Positions 1 through 12,350 of a DNA stretch of 64,000 nucleotides are shown piece by piece (position 1 is the first letter of the stretch; every line of letters begins with the position of its first letter). Under the pieces are notes generated by a model that was not told the DNA's origin, searched no databases, and worked only from the letters and a program-made list of their open reading frames with translations. The stretch comes from Gautieria morchelliformis. Taxonomy: Eukaryota > Basidiomycota > Agaricomycetes > Gomphales > Gomphaceae. The translations under genes were made by a program, and so were the position numbers. The stretch covers positions 62,001 through 126,000 of the forward strand of contig WHVA01000085.1 in the NCBI GenBank assembly GCA_015179125.1, given 5' to 3'.

Positions 1-1538
1 CGATGAACAACAATATGCCTTGCGCTCATACGACGAGGATGTCGAGATGGCAGATGGAGCAGTTGAGGAGGAGGAGGACGAGGAGGAAGTTGAATCGGAG
101 TTGGGCGCTGAGGAAGGTTCGTCGAACAGTTCGATTTCGTGGTTGATTCACAACTCGCTCGCTTACAGAGGAGGAGGAGGAGGAGGAGGAGGAAGATGTA
201 CAACAGGAAGCAGACCCTCAAGCCAAGTCTTTCCAAGAAGGTGGCATGAATAAGCAGCTCGTCGTGTCCAAAGAACGGTCCTATGTCGAAAACCGTGGTA
301 GGATTGGCGTCTTTAAAAACTCAAACGATACGGGAGAACTCCAATATATCGCTACTATCAACAAGCTTGTTTCCCCGAATGGCCGACCCTTTGTGCCCAA
401 GAAGGTTTGTCTCGACAAGAGAATCAGTTTGTTATCTAATCTATGGTTCCAGATGATGTTACATAATCAAGATGCCTCCATGGTACTGCAGAATCCGGAT
501 GCCCCGAACTCACTATTCAACCTTGATATTGAAACTGGCAAAGTCGTCGAGGAATGGAAGGTTCATGACGACGTTCCGGTTGAGCACATGGCCCCCAATA
601 CAAAGTTCTCTCAGGCGCAGCCTGACCGGACCCTCGTTGGTGCATCTCATAATGCCCTGTTTCGGGTGGACCCGCGTCTCTCGGGTAACAAGATGGTGGA
701 TAGTCAATACAAACAATATACTTCAAAAAATAAGTTCTCAAGTGTTGCGACTACCGCGAGCGGGAAGTTAGCCGTCGGTAGCGGAAAGGGCGACATTAGG
801 CTATTCGACGCTCTTGGAAAGAACGCAAAAACGGCATTACCACCTCTTGGTGATCCAATCCTTGGTGTGGACGTTACTGCCAACGGACGTTACATAATCG
901 CGACCACCAAAACATACCTGCTTTTGATCGATACCCTCATTGGTGAGGGGCGATACAAGGGACAACTGGGATTCGACCGGAGCTTCCCGGCTGATGCCAA
1001 ACCTATGCCAAAGAGACTACAGCTTAGACCCGAACATGTGATGTACATGGGAGGCAATGTGTCATTTACACCCGCTAGGTAAAGGCAGATTTAGATCCAT
1101 CCCGTTGTGTAGTATGTTCACCAAAGTTCCTAGATTCAACTCTACGGAAGGCCAAGAAGAAAACCTGATTGTTACGGGGAACGGCCAGTTCGTTGTGGCG
1201 TGGGACTTCAACAAAGTCAAGAGGGGTAAACTTGATAAATATGAAATCCAACGGTACGGTTTTCCAACGCATACGGATCTTTGACGATGGTGCTCATGGA
1301 ACATTGCAGGTACGCCAAGAGGGTGGTGCAGGACGACTTTAAGTTTGGCGCAGACAAAGACATTGTATGTAGTTACTCCTTTCCTGCCGCTGACCGACTC
1401 ATGGTGGATTTATTACAGATTGTTGCTCTCGAGGACAATATACTGTCCACGAATAAGAAACAGCTCAGGCCTGCCACTCGAAAATCCTTGTCGAGTGCTC
1501 TTGAGAGCAGATCTAGTATAGTCAACAGCCCTTACTAA
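1..1538 (+). CDS. VID27: VID27 family protein, C-terminal part (5' end outside window)
   Basis: This is the 3' part of a VID27-like cytoplasmic protein, named from yeast for vacuolar import and degradation of gluconeogenic enzymes. The frame is open from base 2, so the start lies to the left of the window. It opens with an acidic Glu/Asp linker; an intron at about 116-170 joins it to a run of Glu codons. The conserved WD40-like beta-propeller domain then begins (MNKQLVV at 246). Other introns lie near 409-452, 1050-1110, 1262-1310 and 1365-1420. The late motif NLIVTGNGQFVVAWDFNKVK and the C-terminal stretch NKKQLRPATRKSLS are typical of the family. The stop is TAA at 1536-1538. The biochemical role of the family is poorly known. 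I am confident of the family and less so of each splice site. Confidence 0.9.
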
Positions 1539-2123
1539 TTGCCTGATTATTCTTTTCTTTCCCGAGGCACGTCCATTTTCTTAACTCCGGCGCCATTGGT
1601 GGGTTTACGCAATTTGTATCTGGATTTCACTCCAATTGTACTACGACTTAAGATCGTAATGAATAATACCAGTGTTACTGTACACATGGCATGGGTTGTA
1701 AGAAATCAAGAATTAGTAGTTTCCAATGGCTATGTTTCCGGCAGGAAGTCAATTGCGTTTCCGCCTCAACTTCTTTGGGTAAAAATGGTTTCAAGAACCC
1801 GACAGAAAAAGAAATGCCTTGGATGCTGCCTACAAACATGAGTCTCCCACTGAATTACAGTCATCCCCATCATGCTCGATCAGCCTCATGAAAGTTCGAG
1901 CCCAAGGTATATTTTCCCGGGTCGTGACTCTCGCACATGACCCCCGCGGCGAGTACTGGTACCACCGCGCCAATTTCCCATGACTGCTGTCTAGTTTCAG
2001 CCCTGTCTTCCTTTTTTGATGCGTGGCGTCAACGCTGTGTATGGACTAAATATGTTGAGCGGCTTAGGAGTCTCCCGTGCCCCCAATCGCCAACGAGACT
2101 CCTTTTGCATTCGTGTCTAGAGA
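1539..2123. other. Intergenic stretch, no supported gene
   Basis: Short overlapping frames occur here, but none has a recognisable domain, a consistent exon pattern or a good start context. It probably holds the VID27 3' UTR and the promoter of the following membrane-protein gene. Confidence 0.4.
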
Positions 2124-3475
2124 ATGCCTACTGCTATCAGAATCGTCAACGATACGATTGTTCCAGGTGCGACTGGCTTCAAGACATTTCCTGATTAACA
2201 TCTCTGACTCGACATTCGAAGGTGCTCGTAGTGCGAGACCACTTCAACCCTTCATCTGTATCTGGTTTCTCAGTTCTGTGATGCAGGTTCTTTCGAGATC
2301 GGTTTGACCTCCAGGGAAGCGCAGGTCCGGACTGCATTTTTTATACTCGCAGTCGGTGCGCCACTCGTTGCTGCCGTCTTTGCTCTTTGCACGACTAGGC
2401 GTTGGTGGACGTCTGCGAACCTTTGGTCATTGCCTCGCCTGTGTGCCCTGTGGTTTATCAGTGTTGCCGCCTTTGCCACCATTGTGTTTATTCAACCCGG
2501 TCAAGCTACAAGAAGTACATTCGTTTTAGTAAGTCCCGTTGGCAGTATTATGGTACCCATGTTTTAATATTGACCTGGGCTCTGTTACAGGCCATCATTC
2601 ATGGGTTCGATGCAACTTTTATTTACTTCTGCCCACATCTGATATTCCCGTCCGAGTAGGATGGTTGAGATTAGCATTATGTATGGTTCCTAGTGAGCAT
2701 TTGTAGTTCAGGACTGATTTAATTTCAGATCACTCCTTCTTGACGGCACTCTAGCCCAGTCACTTTTGGCTGCAATGACGTTTGCATTCGTTGATTTTGC
2801 CTTGACATGTAGGTGCATCCCATACCTAAAGTTTAGTCTCTTCAACAACCTACGTTTTCAGTCTCCCTTTCGAACATCGGCTATGTCTTCGTATTTGCAT
2901 CCATAATTGGTGGAGCGAACGATTTTTTGATTGTGAGTTGCTCTTCAATTGGTTATAGCAGGCATTCATGTCATCATTTAGCCTCTTTTGTTGTTATACG
3001 GCAGGCAGCCCTTGCTTGCTGCTGGGGGATTTGCTCACACTGCCGCTGCTGTTTCGGTCTTCCTGGCCATCGTGCATGATTATGGTGTAATTCGCTTCAC
3101 GTGAGTCTATCATAGGTATATCTTTACCCGTGTGTGTTTAGCCTTCCTGTGTAGAGTTGTTTCGTTCATTACTCTGTGGTACGTCGTTGAAATGGGAAAT
3201 TTCAAGTCGTCAATTCGCTGTTGACATGCAATCTTGCAGGCTTTTCGTCGGATTCATCATTTCGGGACTTCGAGTCTCTAGAACATCAGAAAAGGAATAC
3301 CCGATTAATCCTATGAAAGTTTCGGTGAAGCCAAAAGTGCTAGCTTTGTTGGTCTTGGTCTCTCTCGTTAGCTCGACGGTAAGTCCGATCGATTCTTCCG
3401 AACTCAAGTCGAACTTACCTGAGCGTTGTATAGTTCATCACTATCCTTCTCGCGTATGTGGCCCCGACAACGTGA
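2124..3475 (+). CDS. Multi-pass membrane protein of unknown function
   Basis: I do not recognise this family. A start at 2124 (MPTAIRIVND) followed by several short exons gives a protein dominated by hydrophobic helices. Clear membrane segments are encoded near 2340-2400 (FFILAVGAPLVAAVFAL), 2445-2500, 2590-2640, 2740-2810, 2865-2935, 3010-3090 and 3235-3270. The C-terminal exon encodes a lysine-rich loop and a last helix (VLALLVLVSLVSS), then an intron at about 3380-3432 and the end FITILLAYVAPTT with TGA at 3473-3475. Introns carry normal GT/AG ends. About seven to eight membrane spans and no soluble domain suggest an integral membrane protein; substrate and compartment cannot be read from the sequence. 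Exon limits are approximate. Confidence 0.6.
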
Positions 3476-3647
3476 GACAGGTTCCCCGGACTTTGTGGCA
3501 CTTGGGAAGCTTGAAAGTTGAAGCACCAGATGATTCTTGTAATAATATGATGCTGGACGGCTTATATCTGACATATGTATTGTAAATTATGCGTTCGCGA
3601 ACGATCATGTGACGTGTGTCAACACCGTGATTTCTCTGAAGTCTGAA

Positions 3648-4261
3648 ATGCCTACTCCGATGCGACTGAACGCAGCCGCGTTCATCTCTCCTCAAAACCA
3701 CCCAATCCTCGTTCGGAATTTCACGTCAGTAAAACAGGATGACCTCAAATACCACTACGTTGCGCACACGAGTCTAGACGTCATCGAAGAGAGATGTACG
3801 ATTTTATCTTTTGGTACCCTTAGTTTCTCTCAGTTCACATATAAGGCAGTGGCGGCAAGCTCGAAGCAGAACGAATGCTACCTTGGCTTGTTATACTCCA
3901 TGGAAGACCTTGCTGTATATGGGTTCGTGACGCCAATGAGACTGAGGATCGTTATCGCGCTGGCTTTGTCCGATGCTGTCGTGCGCGATGCGGATGTTGT
4001 TTTGGTCTGTCATCTTAGTGCAATCTTTCCCCTCCTCTCTCATGCAGTACTCCTGGCCAATTTTTACAACAGATCTTTAAAGCTCTCCATTCGGCATACT
4101 GCCGCTCCCTTGCCAACCCATTCTTGAGACTCTATGATCCGACTGACGCAGACCCTGCGACACTTCTCACATTTGGTGGCACAGATCGCTTTAAAGCTTT
4201 CAAGCAACGTGTGGATGAAGTCGGCAAGGCTGTTACTGGAAATGCAGAAATCAAGGCCTGA
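3648..4261 (+). CDS. TRAPPC2L: TRAPP complex subunit 2-like protein (sedlin fold)
   Basis: This is a small longin/sedlin-fold subunit of the TRAPP tethering complex, whose yeast counterpart is Tca17; it acts in Golgi and endosome vesicle traffic. The start MPTPMRLNAAAFISPQNHPI leads directly into the first beta strand, as in the family. Diagnostic pieces are HTSLDVIEER, then after an intron ECYLGLLYSMEDLAVYGFVT, and after a second intron (about 4003-4075) IFKALHSAYC and NPFLRLYDPTD. The stop is TGA at 4259-4261. The spliced length of about 150 residues fits the family. The gene is convergent with deoxyhypusine synthase, about 240 bp away. Confidence 0.85.
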
Positions 4262-4500
4262 GCCCTTTTCCCCACGCACGAACCACTAGTTTCGACTACC
4301 TTCTCACTACATTATGCCGGTCCGCTTGACCGCATGGCTCGCAGACGTTTCGTCGCCACCGAGCTCGTGTGTGCTCAATCGAGCAGTAACGACCAAGAGC
4401 AAACTGCCCTTCAATGACTCAGCTGGCTCTAGATCACTGCGCCTGAGACAGATACGGGGCTAACATATTTTGTATTACCTCTATAGTGCCTCCTATCAGT

Positions 4501-5882
4501 TTATAATGCAGGTGCATTCTCTGTGCTTCTGGCAAATGTCGCAGCAACAAGGAGAGGGAAGACTAATGTCGCATCTGCATAAACCTGAGAGGAATCAATA
4601 GCGGTGAACGTTAGGCCGTGCAGTTTCCTACCTTAGATGACTCTGCTCCTGCTCGAATTTTTCCCCATGAAACTGCTTCATCTGGCCTTGCGCCAGAGTC
4701 TGAACCATCAAACTCTTGACCGGTATTCTGCATCCTTAATCAGAACCCCAAATGTAAAGGTGACACCCAAACCCTCACTATATACACCGAATAATCTGCC
4801 CCGTTTCGCTGGAGTCCCGCATCGATTAATGAGCAGATGTGGGGGGGAAGGAAAAAATGTACTGACGATCAGCATGGCATTTGCGATTTGATGTTTACAC
4901 ACACCCCCGCCAAGAATGATCATACCAGCCCTTTTAGCCTTGAGAGAGAGATCATTCAGGGCTCGGATATCGCGCACAATGTCGATAGTGAGGCCAGGTG
5001 AGCGGAATGAATGAAAGTATATCATGTCACCCAAGGATCCATCCGTGAGCGCGGGGCAAAATACAGGAATGTCATTCTAGATGCGAAAGCAAGCGATGGG
5101 CAAGTGTGAAGTAAGAAGCAGGAGAGCTCAAATGCACACTTTATACGACCAGTAGTAAACGGATTCTTCGTTGTTAATCTCTTTGCCTAACCTACGAATG
5201 ACACTGCTCGGTGTCCAGACGATATTAGTTCGCGTTTGTTCTTCCAGCATGGCATCCAGGATGGGGGTCACCCAGTCCTCAAATTTGCAATAATTATCAT
5301 TTGGCACAACGAGGTTGCCAATCCGATTCATTCCTCTCCGACGTAGATCAGCTCCATCGAGACTGAAGTCCGCCAGGTATGTCTTGCCCAGGCACTTAAT
5401 GAAGTCCTCCTCAATCCCTCCCGCGGTGGTGACAATGGCGGACACATGCTTGTGCTTAACAAGATAGAGAATGACTTCACGGAGGCCGGATGAGATGAGA
5501 TTGGACGTATAGCCCAGGAAAACTGTGCACTTAGTTTGAGCACGGACTGACGGTGACATGTACTCCTCTGATTCATCTGGTGCGGGAGGCTCATCGGACA
5601 AGCGCCACTTCCTCTGCCACGTACTCCATGGTCAGAATAAGTCGAGAGCGTTTTGACAAACAAGTCACAGGGGCGCACCATTTTATTAACGATGTTGATA
5701 GCCTTTCCAAAGCTGTTGGCCTGAAAGCCTATTCGTTCATAACTCGCCAACAATTGTTGCAAGTCTAACTGATTGTCGAAGTTAGGTCCTTCAACCGAGA
5801 CAGCAGACGTTGGAACAGGTTCAGACTGCACTAGGACTACAGCGGCTGCCGCCTCTGGGGCCCCTAATGTTAACGATGTCAT
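4501..5882 (-). CDS. DYS1: Deoxyhypusine synthase
   Basis: The enzyme moves the aminobutyl group of spermidine, using NAD+, to one lysine of the eIF5A precursor, the first step of hypusine formation in the cytosol. The ATG at 5880-5882 begins [10 protein letters not shown]. Family blocks follow: [30 protein letters not shown]-type substrate segment (here [11 protein letters not shown]), [33 protein letters not shown] and YWSYK. The catalytic-lysine block is present as [12 protein letters not shown]. Two more introns join [10 protein letters not shown] to [19 protein letters not shown] and then to [18 protein letters not shown]. The stop is TAA (complement of 4501-4503). All NAD/spermidine-binding blocks look intact, so the enzyme should be functional. 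A TCACGTGA palindrome lies upstream at 6053-6060. Confidence 0.95.
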
Positions 5883-6060
5883 GAACTGTGAGGAGAGACA
5901 GATTTAGTAGTTTCTACGGTTTGAATATCGTCAAGCTTCCAGCCCAGGTTGGGAATCTTGGGGAACTGAACCGATGTACTGTAATATGGAGAAACGGCGA
6001 GTTTTATATGAGTAGAAAGAGCTTCAGACGACAGGTGAGCATGTAAACTCTATCACGTGA

Positions 6061-8487
6061 TTACTGCAAGTAGCGTGGTCTACAAGTATGTGTCGCGCGC
6101 GACGACGGATCACGTGTATTTTTCGACCACCTCATCCACAATCTGCCATGTATCCCATGCGTGCCCCACATTTCTCCGCTATGTTCGCCCCACGTCTGAT
6201 TGTCCCACTGCTGCCCAAACGCAAGCAACTGCTGCGCAATCAAAGTAGAGTTGTATGCCTCCCCATTCTTTTTCGTGTTCTGGAGATATGTCGTAAACAT
6301 TTCCCAACGTGGGAGATAATAGCTGCCAACGAGCCCGGCCCACTGCTTCGACGCATAGTCGTTGATCTCGCCGTCAGGACCCCAGAGCGTGATCTGGTTT
6401 CTCGCGTTGTATTCAAGGTAGGCAGCGTATTGAGACTTGTTCGGCCCATTGGCCCAGTTTCGAGCGTCCCGGATCCAGCTGCTCAAAAGAAAGTGTTCGT
6501 TCGTGAGTAGAAGGCGGTCAAGTTCGGATAATATCGTAAGCAGGGGATTGCCAGCTGCCGCGACAGCTTCGGCAGTGTCAGTTTGAGTGTTATACGTTGC
6601 CATGAGAACCCCGTACACGTCCAGGAACCGGTTGGCCAAGAGCTGCCTCGCAACATCCACGACGTCGTAAGCGAACTCCGGCACGGCCTGCAATGCAGTA
6701 TTCTGTTTGCTTGCCTGTACGAGAAGCTTTAATGCTGGAACAATTGTCGAATTTGTGTCATAAAACAGCTCGGTTGGGTGGTGTCCCGTGCGGTTGACGA
6801 GACCCGTCAACGACGGTGCCAGTTCAAGGATACTTTTGACCGTCGCCTGCGTATTGGGGTCTGAGTTGTTATAGACAGTGGAACTGAGGATTGTCCAGGC
6901 CTGCTGTGCAGACGACGGAAGGTTTTTGACCTGATAACGGCGGCTGACCCAAGAGCAGACGTAGCTAGATATATCAATGGAGGACGAGGACCACGCCTGG
7001 TCAAGTAGGAGATCATACACGATCTCATTTCCTTCCTGTCCTTCCATGGTAAGACCAAATCCTTTCATCGAGCTGTCAGGTTCATGCAGTGCCATGAGCG
7101 GAGATGTTGTAAGTGTTGCCAGGTTGCCCTCAAATCCCATGTTTCCTCCAAAACCATGCAGCTCACACCAGATCCAGGATTTTCCGAAGTAAGAAGAAGT
7201 TCGTTGCCTGATATAGAGTCATGTAAGAGTAAGAAGCTAGCACCATAGGTAGTGAAATCTACCACTGTGGCTGTGCCTCGCTGTAAAGATCAAGAAGAAT
7301 CATGGAGTCGTTCCCTGGAACCCCACCCAGATATGAAGCGATGCGATCCAAGGTCCAAAATGCAGAGTCGCTGAAGAACAACCAAGCCTGCATGAGCCAA
7401 ACTGCATCAGGGTCAGCAGCGCGGAGGCTGTCGAATGTGTTTAATGAAACATTGTGAAGGTAATTTAGGTCACCGCTGAAAGGACTATTTTCATTGTATT
7501 GGTCCAGTGTGTAGATATGTGAGATGTTACCATAGGCCTCTACTTGCTTGGTAATGAATGACTTCTGTATAGTTGCGTAGAGCGGATCGAATGGCTCAAG
7601 GAAAGAGTCATTGGTGATACTGCTGGGGAAGCCGCTCCATCCGCTACCAGCTACGATGGACGCGTTGGGGAACGCGGTTTTCAGAGCAGAGGGAACGAAA
7701 CCTGTAAATGAGGGAAGCACGGGAGTCATACCAAGTTCCACCATACGCTGTAAGATCTGCTTCTGAAGGGTGAACTGGTCACTGATCCATTGTTGGGGAA
7801 GAGGTCCGCCCCAGCTTCCCTGGATGTTTCCGAAGCGGTTCCAGGCTTGAAACGCAGGGCCCGAGAGGAAGGCTGATATGTCTGCCTCACTCAGCCCGAC
7901 ACCACGGAACACATCTACTAGAATGTATTCGTACCCGTCCCAGGCCAACGGCAGGTTAACACCTCGCAATGCCATCCAATCAAGGAGAAGGGACCATTCG
8001 TCAAAGGTATAGAAGGCTGCGGTATAGTCGAAGGTAACCGTGTTGAAGTGGTATCTGTATGGAACGACTGCACTGCCTTCGACGGGTGTGCCGACCGAAG
8101 GAAGCTGGGCAGGAAGCTGGTCAAGGCGAGATCCTGTCCAGAATATATCCACTCCGCCAAATCGTGTCAAATACCTATACAGGTCTCAATTACAACTGCA
8201 TTCGAATGGCTATTCACGCACGTGTAGAGACCACGGGCACACGCGCTGATCGTCGTGCATTGGACTACGATACCACCCTCCTTTCCACGCGAGTCGCTCA
8301 CCACGAACGAGTCTCCAGAACCATTGGTAAGCTCAAAGTTGAACGAACTGGTGTGCTTGGGAATGCGACGCCTGACCAGGGCATGAATGCCGTCCAAATT
8401 GGAGGGTGACGAGATCCCTGCGCTGCACAACGCTGCACTAGCAAGACACAAAACCAAAATCGAGGGCACCTTCACACCGAACCTCAT
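6061..8487 (-). CDS. Secreted alpha-N-acetylglucosaminidase (GH89, NAGLU-like)
   Basis: A glycoside hydrolase family 89 enzyme that releases terminal alpha-linked N-acetylglucosamine. The start at 8485-8487 gives a clear signal peptide (VPSILVLCLASAALCSAG), so it is secreted or vacuolar. After an intron near 8165 comes the (beta/alpha)8 barrel: PLAWDGYEYI, then FGNIQGSWGGPLPQQWI and YTLDQYNENSPF, where the Glu corresponds to a catalytic acid of human NAGLU by position. After further introns near 7230-7260 and 7140-7190 there is IWCELHGFGGNMG, the second conserved acidic block, and the helical C-terminal domain. Many N-glycosylation sequons fit secretion. The total of roughly 770 residues matches full-length NAGLU. 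It shares a 232-bp divergent promoter with the JmjC gene. Confidence 0.93.
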
Positions 8488-8605
8488 GGTGGACCACGGT
8501 GAAGTAGAAGAAAAGAGGCCCTAGAGCTCTGCCGTTATAACCCCCCGTAGCCGACAGCTTTCCGTGTCGACGCCATGTCCAATTTAGTAAGTCTGGTGCC
8601 CAGCG

Positions 8606-8681
8606 CACGTGCTGTAGAGTGTCAAGCAAGCAGCGACCAGAAGCAGAGCTCAGTTAATTACTCCGTAGCTCGGATCACGTG
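8606..8681. promoter_or_regulatory. Divergent promoter with two CACGTG E-boxes
   Basis: The 232 bp between the GH89 start (8487, minus) and the JmjC start (8720, plus) contain two perfect CACGTG palindromes, at 8606-8611 and 8676-8681. CACGTG is the class B E-box bound by bHLH factors. Use in this organism is inference. Confidence 0.4.
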
Positions 8682-8719
8682 CAAGAGTTTCCATCAGGTG
8701 TGACATTTAGTGACGGCCG

Positions 8720-10107
8720 ATGGACACAATCCAGCGGGATTGTGTGCGTCGTATTGCAAAGGAATACCAAGGTTGTAGCGAGCAGAACAACGCCGGTTAC
8801 ATCTAGTTTACCGCTGTCCCAAATCCAGATATTAATGGCCACGCTTTGCCAACACTCAACTCACCTCCTTCCCCACTGGAATTTTCGCGTTTGGTGCATA
8901 TCTCGAGGCCAGCACTGATCAAAGGTTCGAAATACCATCGACCCACCACTCTATGCCTTATATCTGCTGACCGGAATACCCATTAGGGTGTACTCACGTC
9001 AGACACGACATATGGACTCGCGAATATCTGCTCTGCACCTTGGGTTCCAATCATGAAATATCCGTGGCAGTGACCCCCCAGGGACAAGGTGCAGATGCAT
9101 TGGTGTCAGGTCTTGTGTTGATTTACATCATTGTTAAGCGACATCTGACCCGCAGTCACGATTAGGACCAGATGGTGAAACCTATTTCGCGGAACCACAT
9201 GTTGAGACGATGTCCATCAAATTGTTTTTGTATCGCCTCGCTGATGAGGTGCGTCTAATTTTTATTGATATTAAATTACCTGCTCCATGCTCTGTAACCT
9301 TTGGCAGCGCAGTACTGACGAGGCATTTTACTTGCAATCCCAAAATGGCAACGTATACCCCACCGAACCTTCGGAATTCGAGCTTCTTCGAAAGGACTTG
9401 CCAGCTGATATAAGTTGGGCAAGCGAAGCTTTAGGTTTGTCGACACAGAGCTTGCTTTTAACATCTTTCACGCAGCTGCAACTGATCTCAGGTCGTTCAC
9501 CCGAGGCAGTCAATATCTGGATCGGGAACAGTAAAAGTGTAACGAGTATCCATAGTGGTCAGTGCAATTCAACCAGAGACTCCAGTACAACGCTGCATCA
9601 CATGAACTATGCGAACGTCAGACCCCTATGAAAACATATACACCGTCGTTCGAGGCACAAAACACTTCACCCTCTTTCCTCCTACGGAAGCCTTTTGTCT
9701 CCGCGGTAAGTCACACCTACCCACCGTCGCAGGGTTGCATTTATCTCATGCCAGAGCAAACGTACAAGCACGCGCGATACACGCGCCGTAGCCCATCGTC
9801 ACCACTCACACTCACGCCATCGTCATCCGGTGAGGTTCGATGGTCATCGATAACAGACCCGACATTACCAGAGTCCATATCGGACGCTTTGCCTTTCCAA
9901 GTCGACGTCCATGCAGGAGAGACCTTGTATCTTCCTCCAGGGTGGTGGCACCATGTACGACAGACGGCTGATGAGACAGGCCTCTGCATTGCATTTAATT
10001 GGTGGTATGACATGGAGATGCAGGGCATGCACTGGGTATGGCTGCAATATCTGCGCGGGACACTCCCTGAAGGGGAAAAGGATGGAGCAGAACCAATTGA
10101 CGGATAA
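8720..10107 (+). CDS. JmjC-domain 2-oxoglutarate oxygenase, JMJD7-like lysyl hydroxylase
   Basis: An Fe(II)/2-oxoglutarate hydroxylase of the JMJD7 type; the human protein hydroxylates a lysine of DRG GTPases. The start MDTIQRDCVRRIAKEYQ (ATG 8720-8722) is joined over a short intron to LNSPPSPLEFSRLVHISRPA, the usual N-terminal block. Then come an exon with TWTREYLLCTLGSNHEISVAVTP-type sequence (9010-9100) and further exons. The iron ligands are visible: the HxD motif as IHS-DPYENIYTVVRGTKHF across the intron at about 9557-9619, and the distal His in GETLYLPPGWWHHV (about 9915). The stop is TAA at 10105-10107. It is convergent with ORC4, 70 bp apart. Exon limits in the first 600 bp are approximate. 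Confidence 0.85.
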
Positions 10108-10177
10108 CCAGAATACTGCATCAACAAAAGGGTAAATCTACCTCACTCGTGGTCTTTGTATGGAAACAGGTATCGAG

Positions 10178-12304
10178 TCACTGGTTCCTTGCAAACCACT
10201 TCTTCAGGTTGGTCTGTCCGAGATGTTCTACAGCTCCTTTAACATCTTCCCGTGCTGCCATGCATCGGTATTTAACGAACTCCTTTGTGATATGAGTTGA
10301 AGCCGCCGCAACAGGTTGGAAAACACGGTTTGCAACGAGTTGCTCGAAAGCCTGCATAATAGGCGGGTAACATCGTAGAAAGTGCAATTAGTGCAGAAGA
10401 CGCGCTTACCCCCAACATAACCTCACAGGCAACGTCGACCATACCCAGTCCGCCCCTCTCCATCTGCACGGGGGCGGAGACTGAGATACGAACTTGTGTG
10501 GTGAATTTATCATGTAACATTTCGAAGTTGAATGTATCATGTCCGGCTGTTTTTGTATGTTCAGCGGCGATGAGAAGCGCTATGTGCGGATACGGAAGCG
10601 CTATGCGTCAAGAGGATCAACCATCAGGAGTTGTGCAACTGTAAAGACAAAACATACCAGCAAGAAACGGGAAGTACGTCGGACTACGTTGAGTAGAGAT
10701 ACTAGCGGTGAACTGTGTCGCCGTTAGCCACGGCGAGTTCGGTGTCAAGGCGGCGACTGGGGAGGTCTAAGTCGTGGAATGAATATAAATGGAGCAGAAA
10801 TTTTGTTTGAACTAACGAGTAAACGAAAAAGTAGTCTTAGATCCTTGCCAAACGCAAATGTCTCTTTCAATGCATTCAAGGTGTCATTGTCTGCAAGAAA
10901 TTCCTATAAAGCACCGTTAGCGACCGCCAGAAACACGGGAGATGCAGTACCTTCACGCTGGCAGACCACAATTGTTTCCACTCTAGGGCAGGGGGGGCCT
11001 CGCCAGCCACTTCGACCTGAAGGACCGCTCTGAGGAGCTCGAGGAAGTCATTTAAGCGAGATGGTGTGCCGACCCTCATAATTCGATGCGAAAATCGACT
11101 CTTCACTCGCTTTTCGAGAAGAGTAATGCAGTCAACACGAGATGTGATACCGATTACCAGTAACCCGTGCTCGCCCTTAGCGTCACCCATCCTAGTGCCC
11201 CCATTTCCATCGATAGTGGCAAGCAGACCATCTTGTTCTACGCTCGAGCTTCTGTCCATACCCGCTTGATCGATTGCATCTGTGGGTGGGCCGACGTGCT
11301 GACCATCAACTTTTACTGGAATAGAACCACCACGGCATGACTGCACGGTATCGAGAAGACAGTAAAGTAGAGCCTGCCTCGCATGAGCAGCAAACCCATC
11401 GAACCCATCAAGAATAACGATCACTGGCCGACCCAATCCCGGTAAAGCAGCCACCATGCCTGGAAGTTGAGAGGAAGGGGGCAAATCTACGTGTTCGGTA
11501 CTGTCGATGTCGCTCAAGTCTTCTTCGCGCTCTTCAGTAGGTAATAAAGTGGAACCTAGCTGATGTTGTATTTGCCGTGCTATCTCCCGCATCGCAAAGC
11601 GGTCATTGGTTTGACAATGTGCCGAGAGCCGTACAATGACTGGTGTATGCGAGGAAGACGAGGCAACTGACGCTAAAACATGATCTACTAACTGGTTACA
11701 AGTAATGGTTCGCTGGGGTGAGGGCCGCTCCATCGAACGAGAGTTCACTCACTCTACTTTTCCCACTGCCCCTCGGTCCAAGAATGAGACAGCTATTCCC
11801 TTCATGCCGTTGAACAGTTCCGTTCACCAGCTCTGTTAGCTCGTTAAAAACCGACGGATACGGGGATGCTTCGTATACGGTCAAAGGGGGGTGTTGTAAT
11901 GCGTGTAAGACTGCTCTCTTCTGGGAGTGAAGATGGGGGACGAGGTGAGATGGAAGAGGTCTGGGGAGATGCTTCAGGTTTGTAGCCAAGAGTCTGGAAG
12001 GCGACGGCAAGGTACGCTTCGGAGAAGATTTAGGCGAGTGATTAGGAAATGGTGAGGAGACACGCAGCAGATCCAGTTCGTCTTCACTGGTCAGATTTGT
12101 ATTCGTACCGTTCTCCTTGGACAACTTGGACGACTCTCTACTGTTTAAAAGGTTGGGGGAGGCAGCTACATGAAAGGCTTTACGTGGCCTCTTGACGGGT
12201 GGTAAAGCCAACTTCTGGGTATCCGATAGGGGACCACTTGAGCGGGTTCGCCGACGGTTAGTCGAGTCATCCTTCTGAACGCCCTCTGCTTTGCGTTTGA
12301 CCAT
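10178..12304 (-). CDS. ORC4: Origin recognition complex subunit 4
   Basis: An AAA+ subunit of the six-protein complex that marks replication origins and loads MCM. The start MVKRKAEGVQKDD (ATG complement of 12302-12304) is followed by a basic, Ser/Pro-rich tail of about 120 residues, then the AAA+ core with Walker A LILGPRGSGKS (11760-11790), Walker B VIVILDGFDGFA (about 11415) and the sensor segment VIGITSRVDC with a following arginine-rich block. After an intron near 10890 the lid reads FLADNDTL, then TSPVAALTPNSPWLTATQF, ALPYPHIALLIAAEH and the winged-helix end HDTFNFEMLHDKF to KKWFARNQ. The C-terminal part needs four short introns, all with proper ends. The start is only 46 bp from that of MED20 on the other strand. 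Confidence 0.93.
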
Positions 12305-12350
12305 GGACGCGTTCTGTAACGTATGTGACACGTGACAATCCTGAACCACG

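Noticed and set aside
8923..8936. GGTTCGAAATACC as a tRNA T-arm
   Set aside because: No matching acceptor, D or anticodon arms surround it, and it lies at an intron of the JmjC gene.
10740..10870. Separate small gene (COQ10/START-like) at 10178-10560
   Set aside because: Proper splicing joins it to the ORC4 ATPase as the winged-helix end (HDTFNFEMLHDKF), matching known ORC4.
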